Assembly: GCF_040183065.1 (NCBI RefSeq)
Contig: NC_091127.1
Span: 20,374,891-20,438,890 of the forward strand
Origin: Periplaneta americana
Taxonomy: Eukaryota > Arthropoda > Insecta > Blattodea > Blattidae
DNA length: 64,000 bases
Reading direction: 5' to 3'
In this document: piece by piece, positions 22,570-33,616 of the stretch
Layout of the letters: the number at the start of each line of letters is the position of its first letter
How positions within the stretch are numbered: the first letter of the stretch is position 1
Notes under the pieces: generated by a model
Database searches by the model: none
The model's input: the letters and a program-made list of their open reading frames with translations, nothing else
Told to the model about the DNA's origin: nothing
Position numbers and translations under genes: made by a program

Positions 22570-24492
22570 CAGGGTTGCCAGATTTTAGATCTACCAAGGA
22601 GGGACATCCTATATAGGGCTACAGTACTTACGTTTTGTCTTAAAGAAGAGTGATATGAATATGGGCAGAGTTGACATTTTCATGACTATACAAGAAAATA
22701 TTATATCTCTTTACATGCAGTTGAAGAAACCTATAAACTATGAATTTCAAAATTTCAATTTTAATAAAAAAAATATTGTAGGTACAGATTTCCAAGTACA
22801 AAACAATATTTATCCGACTTTAATTTAAGCCTACATCACGTTTCTCTGGAGTCTTTCTGAAAGGCTTGTGGCAAAAATATGTTATGCCAAATTATTAACT
22901 CAGTGACTTAATAGTAGTTCTATCACATAGATTTCTCAAGCTGTATATTATTAATTGTAAAGCACAAATTCCAAAAGAAGGCATCACATGTGACAAAATA
23001 TTTAGAATAAATTTCAATGTTTATTAATTGATTACAATCACATAACATTTATTGATACCTAAATTCATACTAGTGACTTAGCATACTATTACTGTTCCAA
23101 ACCCATCTTTTAACATACAGTATATACATTTTCAGAGCTTTTATCAATGAACTTTAGAATTTTGAACAAGATTTTTCATTCTCTGTGTAATGCATTTCTG
23201 ATTAACGTCTCTTTTTAAATGTTTATAAACGTAATCTTCACCACTGAATTCGCTATCACAAACCTTAAACTTGCCAAAATATGTTTTTTTCCAATGTGCA
23301 AACCAAAATTGTTAAGAAACTTATTTTAAACTAGCCGTACCCATGCGCTCCGCTGCACTTGTTACAAATAAATATAAAATAATTACATAATTAAAATAGG
23401 ACATCTGGTCCAGGGAACATTCGTGTCTGATAGAAGGATAAATCGTTTAATATGTTACTTAATTTAAATTGTATTTAAATAATTAAAATGCGGTCATTTT
23501 GGTCCACAGAGCAATCATTTGGTGCAATGACAATTCCTTTAACATGTTTCTTAATTGTTATTACATGCAACCATAGTTTAATGAAGATTGACATATCATT
23601 TAGTTTTAATGTATACTTTATATTACTTGCTATATGTTTCAGAAGTTACTGTAATAACATTGTAGAATTATGTCCATCTTGAGAAACTACACTTTCCAAT
23701 GGTGAAATAATAATTAAACAATTAATTAGCTTCCGATATTACTTCATACAAACACAGAAACATTCTCTGTAGGCTATGTTTAATAGCTTTCGATTGTTGT
23801 CCAAGGCCCCTTATAGACGAAGTCATTTGTTTTTATTTCAGTACAGCGCCTTAGATGGCATTGTTATTGTAATTTTAAAACTCATTTATCTCATTAAATA
23901 TCAGTCCTATCAAAATTTTGTATAGAATAAAACTTATCGGAAATTATTTTTAAAGAAACGTTTGTTATGTAATATTTTTCATGAAAATCAATAATAAGCG
24001 AGATATTTCGATTTATTTAATTCAGGCCCCCTCATAACCCCCTTTTAAATAAAGTATTTTGAATGTCATATAGCCTAAAATTTAAGTTACAACGAACTTA
24101 ATTTATATTATAATTTTCATATAAATCGGTTCTGCCATTATCGCGTGAAAAGGTAACAAACATCCAGACAGACAGACAGACAGACATACAAACAAAAATA
24201 AAAAAAAAACCGATTTTCGGTTTCAGTATGGTTAATTATACATGTTAACACCAATTATTTTTGGAAAATCGAAAACTACCAGAAAAATTTTGGCTACAGA
24301 TTTATTATTAGTATAATTTTATAATTTAGCCCTGGAAGAAAATGGTTACTAGGTAACGATCAAATTATACAAGTGATGTTAATTCTCTAAAGGAGGGACT
24401 TTTTGCCTCCCGCCTCGAATCGAAGCGGGACTCGGGATTTTTAAACGAAAATCGGGACATGTCCCGCCAAACTGCGACATCTGGCAACCCTG
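22570..24492. mobile_element. hAT element with nested Helitron-like element
   Basis: The 8-bp TSD cttagttg is present at 22562-22569 and 24493-24500. The termini cagggttgccagattttaga and the inverse cagggttgccagatgtcgca share the first 15 bp, and both lead into a (g)gggac motif. No transposase frame is left. A Helitron-like insertion occupies 23331-24315. Non-autonomous or decayed. Confidence 0.85.
23331..24315 (-). mobile_element. Helitron-like element, copy 1 (TATACTAATAATAAATC type)
   Basis: Read on the minus strand it begins (tc)tatactaataataaatctg and ends gcgcatgggtacggCTAG, followed by T. A second copy lies at 27230-28230 with the same ends and shared internal blocks, including a (CAGA)n tract and the block gcgtgaaaa.gtaacaaaca. 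The first bases at the 5' end are eroded here. No helicase gene, so non-autonomous. Confidence 0.7.
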
Positions 24493-24567
24493 CTTAGTTG
24501 TTATACAAGGCCGGAAAATGCGTTCTCAAATATAAATGTGGTAGATCTTAGATCAAGATCCTGTGCA

Positions 24568-24811
24568 AGATCTGAATTGACAAACATCCCAAGTCCATTG
24601 AAGTAGATTATTCAGAAGAGCAAGAAAACTACACAGTCTTACATACAAGAGTATTGAGATATACATTTATGATTAAAAAACACAGGCTTAGATTCGGACT
24701 TCGCATATTTTTTACAGGATGGTAGTCTATGCAAAATACAACATACAGTATATTAGATAAAAAGTCAAATTCAGTAAATATTGGACTTGGGATGTTTGTT
24801 AATTCAGGTCT
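24568..24811. mobile_element. 244-bp MITE
   Basis: Inverted ends of 30 bp (agatctgaattgacaaacat / inverse of agacctgaattaacaaacat) both lead into cccaagtcca. No coding. It lies in what would be the distal 3' flank of the terminal exon. TSD unresolved. Confidence 0.7.
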
Positions 24812-25223
24812 TCCAGTTCCACCAATCGTCTATCAGGACCCCATGACAAGATTCTGGCCCTCGACGTCATTATTACGATATAATCTCTGGTACTCAGGAG
24901 CTTCATAACCCTTTAGCCATTTGAGCTGAACACTGATTAAAATAGAGAAAATACTGCAGATATTTTCATTACCTTGAGTCTACACCTTTTTAAAAGAAAA
25001 GAATACAATACACACCACACAGACGCCGTTAAACAACCAATAAAATATGTACATCGCAATGAATCACAGTTTCGTGACCAAAAACCCCGGCAACAATGGA
25101 ATACAAAAGCGGCAGTTTTAAGAAGCACAAAGAACAAAAGAATTTTCGCCCTTTCTCGGCCTTCTATAACAACACAGATAACGGTTATAACCTTTTGATA
25201 TTTGCTGGCAATTCTTTGATATT
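24812..25223 (-). other. Presumed 3' UTR/downstream of the terminal exon
   Basis: This follows the TAA of the 25224-25324 exon on the minus strand. It contains no repeat that I recognise. I see no aataaa signal in the expected orientation before the MITE, so the polyadenylation site is not determined. Confidence 0.35.
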
Positions 25224-25324
25224 TTAGAGGTCCTCTTTGCCGACCAGAGCGTTGTAACGCTCTTGTAGGAACTTGAACACGGATTCAAAGCTGGACCACG
25301 ACGTCATCCCGTGCTGTGTGTGTC
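25224..25324 (-). CDS. Terminal coding exon of an unidentified host gene
   Basis: On the minus strand a long polypyrimidine tract (cattttttgtttattttaga...cttttctttgtgtttcag) ends at a consensus acceptor, and 101 bp follow: two bases finishing a codon, 32 codons and TAA. The peptide is HTQHGMTSWSSFESVFKFLQ, then ERYNALVGKEDL. GC-rich third positions stand out from the AT-rich surroundings. The incoming phase needs one base from the previous exon, which is what the exon at 44365-44452 leaves (G, giving GGA Gly). The C-terminal KEDL resembles a KDEL-type ER-retrieval signal, but this is only suggestive. I do not recognise the protein. Confidence 0.6.
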
Positions 25325-25514
25325 CTGAAACACAAAGAAAAGATCTAAAATAAACAAAAAATGTCGCAAGAAGTTCAGTTGAAGTAGTTAATACTCTGAA
25401 CACATAACAACAGATTGGCCAGCTCCATGTTAAAAATGATAACATGTGGAAGAGAAGAACCACCAGGATCCCCACTGTCGATTGGTAACGACCGCTAGAT
25501 GGAAGTACAGTTCT

Positions 25515-25639
25515 GCAGTGCCTGGGAAAAGTGACATAAGTCAGTTTCCAGAAACATTTTTTGATATGTTCCGTAAGTTGTCAATAAATTATCAAATAAG
25601 GTTTGTGGAAACTGACATGTCACTTCTCCCAGGCACTGC
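25515..25639. mobile_element. 125-bp near-palindromic MITE
   Basis: The ends gcagtgcctgggaaaagtga and the inverse gcagtgcctgggagaagtga match over about 36 bp; both contain agtgacat and cagtttcca. It lies in the putative 19-kb intron near the terminal exon. No TSD was settled. Confidence 0.75.
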
Positions 25640-25779
25640 AAAATTGCTCCATGCAATTCAAATGAGACTTATAACGTGACTTCTTTCGAACTCGCTAGAT
25701 GGCAGCACAGTGAAAATGATAAAAAGTTGTTGCCTTCAAAGTCCATAAGGTTAATTAATCTGTTAATATGTGATCTAGG

Positions 25780-26368
25780 TTAACAGTTACACACCTAATT
25801 GGTCGTGCACGAACCAACATCAACACACTTAAAAAATACGCTGTTGCAAAGTTTTTACATAACCCTCAGGAGTATTATAAACTAAACACTACTAATGTCT
25901 CCATAAGAAGTCCAAAGAATTAAGTTTCGGTGAACGAGGAGGCCACATACCAGGCCCACCATGACCTATCCATTGTCCAGGAAAAACATAATCAAGATTG
26001 CGGTGAAAATTTCGTTGGAAATGAGCCGGTGACCCGTCATCATAAACCACATTTCTTATCTTATGTGCAAGGATACACCTAGTAGTATACTGACACGGAA
26101 ATTACGGCAAGTCTGTTTTGTTAGTCTAGTAAAACACATATGTATGTACAACCATTCCACGAACGCCTGCGATGTTGGTTCGTGTACACTGTACGGCAAT
26201 CAATGCAGCATCATGCTCATCCACATGGGAGAATCTGAGGATTTCTACATAAGGAAAGGGCTTTAGCTCTGAAATACTTCGGTTGCGGACATACTGTATG
26301 TATATATATGGAATTTTTTCATTCTTTCTGTATGTAATTTCTCGGAGCATTTTAGAGACACCCGGTAT
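25780..26368 (-). pseudogene. Mariner-like element relic
   Basis: The minus strand starts after TA with ccgggtgtctctaaaatgct, a common mariner-like TIR, at about 26368. Further on, broken frames read YDDGSPAHFQRNFHRNLDYV, then QWIGHGGPGMWPPRSPKLNS and LDFLW, the second and third DDE blocks. Stops and frame changes are frequent. No opposite TIR was found; the left limit is approximate. Confidence 0.55.
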
Positions 26369-26415
26369 ATGTAGACACATCCGCTCTCACTGTTACATAA
26401 ATAGAAAAATTTTGT

Positions 26416-26560
26416 TATGTGGTCAGCATGTCGCAAGGCCACCGCTTAAGTTAATATCAAATAAACACAAAGGACATATGTTCAGTTCCAATGAGAGGAA
26501 TCGAACTCGGACCCGCTGGATTATTAGCTAGAAATGCTACCACTTGAACCACAAAGGAGT
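26416..26560 (-). mobile_element. tRNA-like SINE fragment
   Basis: On the minus strand ctcctttgtggttcaagtgg...gggtccgagttcgattcctc has tRNA A- and B-box spacing, and the adjoining body (tttgtgtttatttgatatta... to atgctgaccacat) is partly shared with 37258-37325. The acceptor stem does not pair, so it is not a functional tRNA. Confidence 0.5.
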
Positions 26561-26983
26561 ACATTTTTTGTTTACTTTCCTATTACTTCAGTACCTTGAA
26601 ATAAGACGGGCCCATTGTCTTGCAGACATCTGAGATACCAAAACTTTTAACTGGTTGAAAGCGTTGTTAAACAAGGCAAGAGCAGCTGTGACTGGTTTCC
26701 GTGGTAAACATATGGGTAAACTCTGCATTGACTAGTAAATGTAAAAATCAATAAGCATGCTGAATGACGTAACAATGCAAGGCTTGTGTGACGTCGCCGG
26801 TGTTTGCTCACCACTTCACACACAACAGGGCGACGCCACCTCGATGACACTTGGACACAAGTGCGGGTCAATCACACACGTGGAAACATTTCAAGAAGTG
26901 GCCGGTCTGTTGTCCCTCGTTACCAACATAACCTACAGCGAAAATATGGCTACTTCGTGCGATTAGACACCTCTGTATAACAT

Positions 26984-26986
26984 GAG

Positions 26987-27036
<50 letters not shown>

Positions 27037-27061
27037 GTCGTCGTCGTCGTCGTCGTCGTCG
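26984..27061. repeat. (CAT)n(CGT)n compound microsatellite
   Basis: About 17 cat units run directly into about 9 cgt units. The polyhistidine/polyarginine and polymethionine frames across it are artefacts of the repeat. Confidence 0.95.
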
Positions 27062-27229
27062 TAAAATTATTCAAGGCTTGATCTTCGTTTTGGTCTTCCA
27101 CCTCATCTTCAGCTATGTTTATATTAGGATTGTACTGAACTATGAGTTTCGTAGCTTGTTATAAGCGAGAAATACAGTATGTTTAAACTTAAGTGAAATT
27201 CAATGAAAGGGCATTAATTTTAATTACAA

Positions 27230-28230
27230 CTAGCCGTACCCGTTCGCTCCACTGCACCCGTTAGAAATAAATATAAAGTAATTGCATAATTAAAATAGGA
27301 CATTTGATCCAGGGAACATTCATGTTTGATAGAAGGATAAATCGTTTACAGTAGAACCTCTATTATCCGCGGTAATGAAGGGGTTGAACTGAACGGTTAA
27401 TCGAAAAAATTGGATAATCCGTACTATAAAATATTTTCATAAATTAAGTGCATATTTTCGTAATTTGAAATTAGTACCATATTGCAACCACTAGTGTCTT
27501 CACTAGTGTATTCTGATACGAGATGAGTCATGGATTTTCCTTTCCCAAACAGTTCAACACGTTTTCTTTTGACGTTTTGCACAGAATGATTAAATGATGT
27601 GGTGAAATAATAATTAATTATACAAATCGGTTAATTTAGCTTCCGATATTACTTCATACAAACACAGAAACATTCTATGTAGGCTATCTTTCATAGCTTT
27701 CGATTATTGCTGTCCAATGCCCCTTATAGACGAAGTCATTTGTTTTTTAATTCATTACACGGCCTTAGATGGCAGTTATTTTAATTTAAAACTCATTTAT
27801 CTCATTAAATATCAGTCCTATCAAAATTTTTCAAGGAATAAAACGTATCGAAAATTATTTTAAAGAAACGTTTGTTATGTAACATTTTTCACAAAAATCA
27901 ATAATAAGCGACATATTTCGATTTATTTAATTCAGGCCCCCTTATAACCCCCTTTTAAATAATGTAATTTGAATGCCATATAGCCTAAAATCTAAGTTAC
28001 AAAGAACATAATTTATATTCCAATTTTCATCGAAATCCGTTCAGCCATTATCGCGTGAAAACGTAACAAACATACAGACAGACAGACAGACAGACAGACA
28101 TACAAACAAAAATGTCAAAAAAGCGATTTTCGGCTTCAGGGTGGTTAATTATATATGTTAGGACCAATTATTTTTGGAAAATCGAAAATTACCAGAAAAA
28201 TTTCGGCTACAGATTTATTATTAGTATAGA
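27230..28230 (-). mobile_element. Helitron-like element, copy 2, with Tigger-like insert
   Basis: On the minus strand the host A is followed by TCTATACTAATAATAAATC, and the 3' end is acgggtacggCTAG then T: TC...CTAG between A and T, the Helitron rule. The internal part matches copy 1 except for about 27353-27600, which begins cagtagaacctctattatcc, a pogo/Tigger-type terminus, and replaces Helitron sequence. A (CAGA)n tract lies at 28077-28102. Non-autonomous. Confidence 0.75.
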
Positions 28231-28787
28231 TGGGTATTTCCACTATAAAAATTACAATGGAAACTGTTAAAATTATACAAATAACATACTTAATATTATA
28301 ATCTGGAAATATTAATAGTATAATGCGATAAAGTGTGGTAAGGGTTCGGGGAAAATCAATTTCTCAGAATCTGTTATGCACTTAACGCAAATGTATTGCA
28401 TACTATTTTTGGGACGATCATTATTAATTAAATAACTAAAGCATTAAAATATATTTAGTGTTAATTAAGTATCAATATCAATAATTTATTTCGCAAGGAA
28501 AAATTACTTAAAAACAGAAGAATGGCTTGTAGTTGTTATGCAATTACGTATGTTGTTTACTGCGACAGTTAATTGTTTTTAATGATTGCAGCTATATAAC
28601 ATTGTAATAAGACTAAATATTTTTAATATTTTCATGGAGGGTGAAGAATTAGTTGATGTGGAAGAAGATGAAGAGATAAAGGAAGCATGGACAATAGGGT
28701 GTGCTGATTTAGTTCCGGGTGAAGTCGAGAACAACATATGAGAGAACGTATGAGACATTTGTGAAAGACAAAGCAAAAGAGTATTAG
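28231..28787. other. Unassigned DNA; short acidic frame
   Basis: A plus-strand frame from about 28636 reads EGEELVDVEEDEEIKEAWTI then GCADLVPGE before stops. It might be a pogo-type transposase tail relic but is too short to assign. Otherwise AT-rich. Confidence 0.3.
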
Positions 28788-28968
28788 CACAGTCTAGTAT
28801 ATAGTCACGAAACTCAGTATGTAGTAAATATGCATCCATAGATAGTTGCTAACCACTAGGATCGCTACTATCGCCTCATTACAGACAATACGAAATAGTA
28901 TCTGTACAGTCTATTGTTCCTAGTACCCTCATAAACTCAAGCTTCGTGACTGTATATACTAGACTGTG
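28788..28968. mobile_element. 181-bp MITE, copy 2 of 3, 7-bp TSD
   Basis: The terminus cacagtctagtatatagtca and the inverse cacagtctagtatatacagt are flanked by gtattag at 28781-28787 and 28969-28975, a perfect 7-bp duplication. About 95 percent similar to copies 1 and 3. No ORF. Confidence 0.9.
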
Positions 28969-29253
28969 GTATTAGTGAGAAAAATGTGTTAGCTTATTTT
29001 GCAGTTATGGAGAAGTTAATAATACCCTAAGCTTAAGTGCTAGTATAAGCTTCAACAACTGTACAAATGGTACCATTAGTATTAAAATTGTTCTAAATAA
29101 ACATCAACTAGTGGCTTGTGCAGCAAATGCTGCTGCAAACTAAGTTCGTTAGACGTTCAAATAAACATTTTTCATATTTATTATCAATGAAGAATACTTA
29201 TCTTTTTGATAGTTATTTGCTTCCATAATAATGAAACATACTCTCTCTGAATG

Positions 29254-29598
29254 GCTTTTTTTTAGGCCAAATACATTTTCTTGAACCTATCCAACTTCAG
29301 TTTTTTAGTTTCAACGCGAAAACGCAAGTATCAATAGTCAGGACGATAGCAGTAGCTATTTCAGATCATTGTGGATTGTAGGCAAAAGTTAAAGAATGTC
29401 AGATTTGCTAAGCTTTCGAACAATAGCATTTTCGTATAGCTGTTGCATGTAGAACTTGAAATGTAGAGCGTAAAATCATTTTCTCCTACTAAGAGATTTT
29501 GCTGAAATGATCTGGAGACTACAAAATTTTCTAGGCCTCTTATTTTATCAGTAAGTAATTCCTTTTTATCTTTCCTTAGGAACTGTAATTTTTGCGCT
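29254..29598. other. Unmatched segment inside Helitron-like copy
   Basis: Sister copies run straight from the gagagagtatc motif to cgagccaatactg, whereas this copy has about 345 extra bp. A minus-strand frame there reads KELLTDKIRGLENFVVSRSF but I know no family. It could be host DNA captured by the element. Confidence 0.4.
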
Positions 29599-30020
29599 CT
29601 GTCGAGCCAATACTGAAGACAATGACACATATCAATATCTACACTACACCGCCATGAAGTATATGAAAAAGACCCAACCCCAGTGGGCTAATAAGTATAA
29701 AAATATTTGATTTTTAATAACAATATTATTATCTTACTTAAGTTTTGTAGTTTATATAGCAGCCACTCAATAAATTATAAAAATGATGATCTAAATTAAG
29801 ATAATCTCTACATTTACTTACATAACCTCAAAACATTTCACTTTCATGTCATCAATATAGCATCAGTATTATGTACAGCTGTCAAAAGAAAAAGTGGCCG
29901 CTCTCCTGGAACAAAGTTCCCTTCGGGTATCTTCGCTATAATTCGGAGACAGGCGATGTTACATGTTGTTGGACCACGTTGCCTGATATCTACAGTTATA
30001 ATTGAAGTATTCTCTCTGTG

Positions 30021-30085
30021 ATTCGATAGCGTAATGGTAGCGTTCAGGCCTCTTATTCATGAGGTCCTGCGTTCGACTACAACCT
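30021..30085 (+). repeat. tRNA-like segment
   Basis: An A-box-like gatagcgtaatggtagcg and a B-box-like gcgttcgactac are spaced as in a tRNA (tcttattcatgaggtc between them). The acceptor stem does not pair, so I call a SINE head or tRNA relic. Confidence 0.5.
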
Positions 30086-30359
30086 CGTGCTTTTTATGTT
30101 CTTTTTTGTTATGTTTTTGAGAGAGACAAACTATACATAATGGCTCCTTTCTCTTTTACGATTATTTTAGTAATTAACATCAGGTTCATTAATATATTAT
30201 GCCATGACTTTATCATTATGATATTGTGGCTGCAAATGGAAAGAAAAAAGATTTTATTCTCAATAAAAATATCTTTCGTGGCATAAACAAAACAAATTTA
30301 CTGGCGTCGGCCTTAAAACATTCAAACAATTAAGCGTTCAAAAAACAAAACAAAAAGCC

Positions 30360-31190
30360 ACAATTCAATATTTAGTCTATCTTCCTCTTATCTCGATCAT
30401 CTTGCAGTCGAGTGGGCATGGAATAGACTAGTCTTTGCATATAGCGACTGTTCTTAGACACGATATTCCAGGCATTCTGAACATACCCACATACATAAGT
30501 GTTCTGTCCATGGGCAGGTCTTTCATTGCAAACACAGCAATTTCCAATCTTTCCTATTTTCTGCCTTCCTCTTAGTCTCCGCATATGATCCACATATCCT
30601 AATGTCTTCTATTATTCTTTTCAACCAGATACCCAACCAATTCCTTGTTCTCTTTCTAATCAGTTTCAGCATCATTCTTTCTTCACTCACTTTTTTAAAC
30701 ACAATTTTATTTCTTATTCTGTCTGTCCACTTCACACGCACCGTTTTTCACCACATCCACATTTCAAATGCTTCAATTCGTTTCTCTTCATTTCGTCGTA
30801 ATGTCCATGTTCCTTCCCCATACAGTGCCACACTCCACACAAAGCACTTCACTAGTCTCTTCCTTAGTTCTTTTTCCAGAGGTCCGCAGAAGATCCTTCT
30901 TCTTCTATTAAAAGCTTCCTTTGTTCATGTTTGCAGTTTTTCTTGGGAAGGATAGGCCTAAATGCGGTAACATCCCGTTGCTTTCCGCACACCACTATCT
31001 CTTTCGCATCTTATTAAATTCCAGGGGACCCAAGCATGGAGATGAGGAGAGTGGATTTGACTAATTGGGCCCTCCGGACTTCACCGAAAGTCACGGCAAG
31101 GGTTAAATATTAATTCTATCAGGATGTTTGACCCGATCAGAGACCGGGAAATCTCAATTAGCCTTTGCCCCCCGCATCCTGGACTAGCTT
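30360..31190 (-). mobile_element. LINE family B, internally deleted
   Basis: On the minus strand the shared 5' block (31180-30960, ending gtgcggaaagcaacggga) joins directly to the RT C-terminal coding region: GPLEKELRKRLVKCFVWSVA, RVKWTDRIRNK, SEERMMLKLIRKRTRNWLG, YAETKRKAENRKDWK, with stops and frame changes. The RT palm is absent. Same two-ended layout as the 12.3-kb copy. Confidence 0.65.
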
Positions 31191-31259
31191 CTACGAATCA
31201 TCAGAAAATCTTAGAGTGTGATTGGGCCAATTTTTCCGAAAATGTTTCAACACTTTTGC

Positions 31260-31325
31260 CCTCGTAGCTCAGCGGACGAACGTCGAAATTTAGATGTCAA
31301 CGTCTCAGGTTCAATTCCTCGTTAC
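31260..31325 (+). repeat. tRNA-like segment
   Basis: The stretch ctcgtagctcagcggacgaa ... ctcaggttcaattcctcg has A and B boxes in tRNA spacing. The ends do not form an acceptor stem. Probably a SINE head. Confidence 0.55.
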
Positions 31326-31439
31326 TCCTTTTCATTTTATTGTGGTTCAAGATAGTATAATGTAATAATACAAAAAGAAAAACTAATACCAGTATTATGC
31401 AACTGGATTTTTCGAAACCTAATATTAAATTTATGTTAT

Positions 31440-32520
31440 TTATATCGCTAAAGAACGATTACAATATAAATAACTAGAATATTATTTATACAGTATCACT
31501 AAAGAACGATAACAGAATATAAATGATAAATATCGGTTTGTTTAATTAATATAAGATATTATATAATACTTATTTAATTATCTAAATAAAATAACCTATT
31601 TTACAAAGAAGGATGGTTATTTGTGTTATAATAATTACTTACATAAAATACAGATTATTTATATTGCGAAAGAACAATAACAATATAAATAACTTGAATA
31701 TTATTTTATAATGCTAATGAAGGAAAACAGAATATAAATGATAACTTGAATATTATATATATCGCTAAAGAACGATAACAATATAAAAAACGTGAATATT
31801 ATTCATATCGGAATTTCACAGATTTATTACAGATATATTTAAGAAATTGTAGAAGAATAGTAATTAATAACAGTGTCCTATTTATTCTTCTTGGAGCCAA
31901 ATTTGTAACTTTTAAAAGTGTGGTTACTATGTTGAAGTGTATGTGTTGTAACGGATGCTTGATTTGTTATGTATGTGAGTCAGTTATGTGATGCTTGATG
32001 TCGTCGCAATGTCGTAATTATAGTTTGATTGTGTTTGTATGACTATTGTGTATTAATTTATGATGTATGGTACGGAAGGCTGCGTATTTGTGTTATGGAA
32101 GTGTTACGTATGTGTGTTGTTAATGTTTTTGTATGTTTCAAATTGATACCTGATATTTATTTTGCAATCGCAATGCCTAATTTACGGTTTGTTTATGTTT
32201 TGTTTACATCTCGTAAGCTAATTTAATTTTCTTTTCTATTTCTCTTTATGCTTATCTTTTTTGTGTATGAAACTATAGCCCTAACATACATATGTAAAAT
32301 AGGGCTAACCACCATTGGAGATACAATAATAAAAATTGTTATTCATATCGTTATAAAACGATAACAGAATACAAATGATGACTTGAATTTTATTCATATC
32401 TCTAAAGAACGATAACAAAATATAAATAACGAGATATCCATAAAGAACGATAACTGAATATAAATGATAATTTGAATAGCATTTACATCGCTAAAGAACG
32501 ATTAAAAAATAAAATGAAAA
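31440..32520. repeat. Degenerate ~60-bp satellite, interrupted
   Basis: The motif ctaaagaacgataacaatat followed by aaat.a.ttgaatattatt recurs at least nine times (31445-31830 and 32340-32515) with unit length about 50-70 bp. Unrelated sequence at 31840-32335 separates the two blocks. It lies inside the Tc1-like element. Confidence 0.75.
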
Positions 32521-32527
32521 CTTGAAG

Positions 32528-32600
32528 AAGGCCCGAACCCACAACCTTTGAATCACTAAACAAGCACTCTACCGCTGGCCTACCGAGGCGCAGACATGGA
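32528..32600 (-). repeat. tRNA-like segment
   Basis: On the minus strand cctcggtaggccagcggtag ... ggttgtgggttcgggcc shows A- and B-box order. No paired acceptor stem; SINE head or relic. Confidence 0.5.
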
Positions 32601-33207
32601 ACACTTTCATAGTTCGGGAACTGCTTGTACAAGCACATGCATCGTGTAACATCGCCGCGACCCGAAGTGGACTTTGAAAATATTCGCTGTTCACGAGTGC
32701 GGCCACTTTTTTTTTTGACAGCTGTACAATTAATGAAAAATAGATGCATCATGATATTAACTATAATAATATTTAATTTCTAATGATAATAATGTCATCA
32801 AATCACCTCAAGTTTCGTAGATTTGAATATCCAATACACAGCTGTACTCAGAAAATTATTATACACTGCAGAATCAGTTTTTAATAACAAATTGAATTAA
32901 GCTCTAAATATGTCGGCAATCCTGCAGGACATGGCCTTCGTGTAAAAGCCTATTGTTTATTGTAGTGTGTTTTTTGTTATGAAATTCAATCAAGTCGGCC
33001 GTGATTCGATCAAATTAGTTCTCAAAACTGACAACAGATGGATTTTGGAAAATAGAAAAATTATGTAGGAAAATTGACATTTCACTGAAAACTACTACTT
33101 TTCCGAAAAACTTTGGGTTCCAAGCTTCAAAATGAGGGGCCATTTATTAAAATCCGTTCAGCCGTTTTCCCGTAATTTCCATTATCAGTTCAAATTATAT
33201 ATATAGA

Positions 33208-33616
33208 TGTTTGCAGTTAAACTTACCGCACTCATAACTGTGTGGTAAGTTTTCAAGAAGACACATGTAAACAGTATCGCATAAATAAGAATACAATCGT
33301 CCAAAAAATAACAAACGACTCAAATCTAATATTATTGTAATAAAATATCACAAGAACTCTTGGTCGGCGAGAAAAGGCGCATAAGTAAAAAAAAAAGTCG
33401 GTTTTTCTGTTGTACCTAATCACATAAGTCAAGTATTTTATCTAGTTTTTGAAATAATAAAATTTCTTGTGTGTTAAATTGAAAAGGGCCTTACTTTGAC
33501 CAACATACATGAATTTCATTATTATACTTATATTCAGTTAAGAGTAAATTTAAAAAAAAAGTATCTCCTGAAAAATTCATTTTTTTTTACTCATGTGCCT
33601 TTTCCCGCCGACCTTT
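33208..33616. other. AT-rich unassigned DNA
   Basis: Only short A/T runs; no supported feature. Confidence 0.5.

Larger units (their letters stand above)
29876..32724. mobile_element. 2.85-kb Tc1-like non-autonomous element
   Basis: The TIRs cagctgtcaaaagaaaaagt and inverse cagctgtcaaaaaaaaaagt, both continuing ggccgc, match 25 of 26. TA flanks both ends (29874-29875, 32725-32726), and removing the element restores continuous Helitron-like sequence (attatgta|caattaatg). No transposase is present. Cargo: tRNA-like segments, a LINE B derivative, and a ~60-bp satellite. It is large for a non-autonomous Tc1-like element. Confidence 0.82.
29107..33207 (-). mobile_element. Helitron-like element split by Tc1-like insertion
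   Basis: On the minus strand the host A (33208) precedes TCTATATATATAATTTGAAC; the 3' end has the hairpin gcagcaaatgctgc (29119-29132), then CTAG at 29107-29110 and T. Positions 29107-29250, 29600-29875 and 32725-33207 match the plus-strand copies at 6.8 and 50.4 kb. A 2.85-kb Tc1-like element interrupts it at 29876-32724. A further ~345 bp without known match (29254-29598) is an insertion or captured DNA. Confidence 0.8.

Noticed and set aside
26495-26560. tRNA gene on the minus strand
   Set aside because: No 7-bp acceptor stem; attached to a SINE-like body.
26797-26955. Minus-strand exon between gctgtag and gaagtg/gtgagc
   Set aside because: All three phases contain stops across the full span; no family match.
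26982-27164. Polyhistidine/polyarginine protein
   Set aside because: It is the translation of a (CAT)n(CGT)n microsatellite.
30021-32600. Three tRNA genes in the Tc1-like element
   Set aside because: A and B boxes are present, but acceptor stems do not pair; they are SINE heads or relics.
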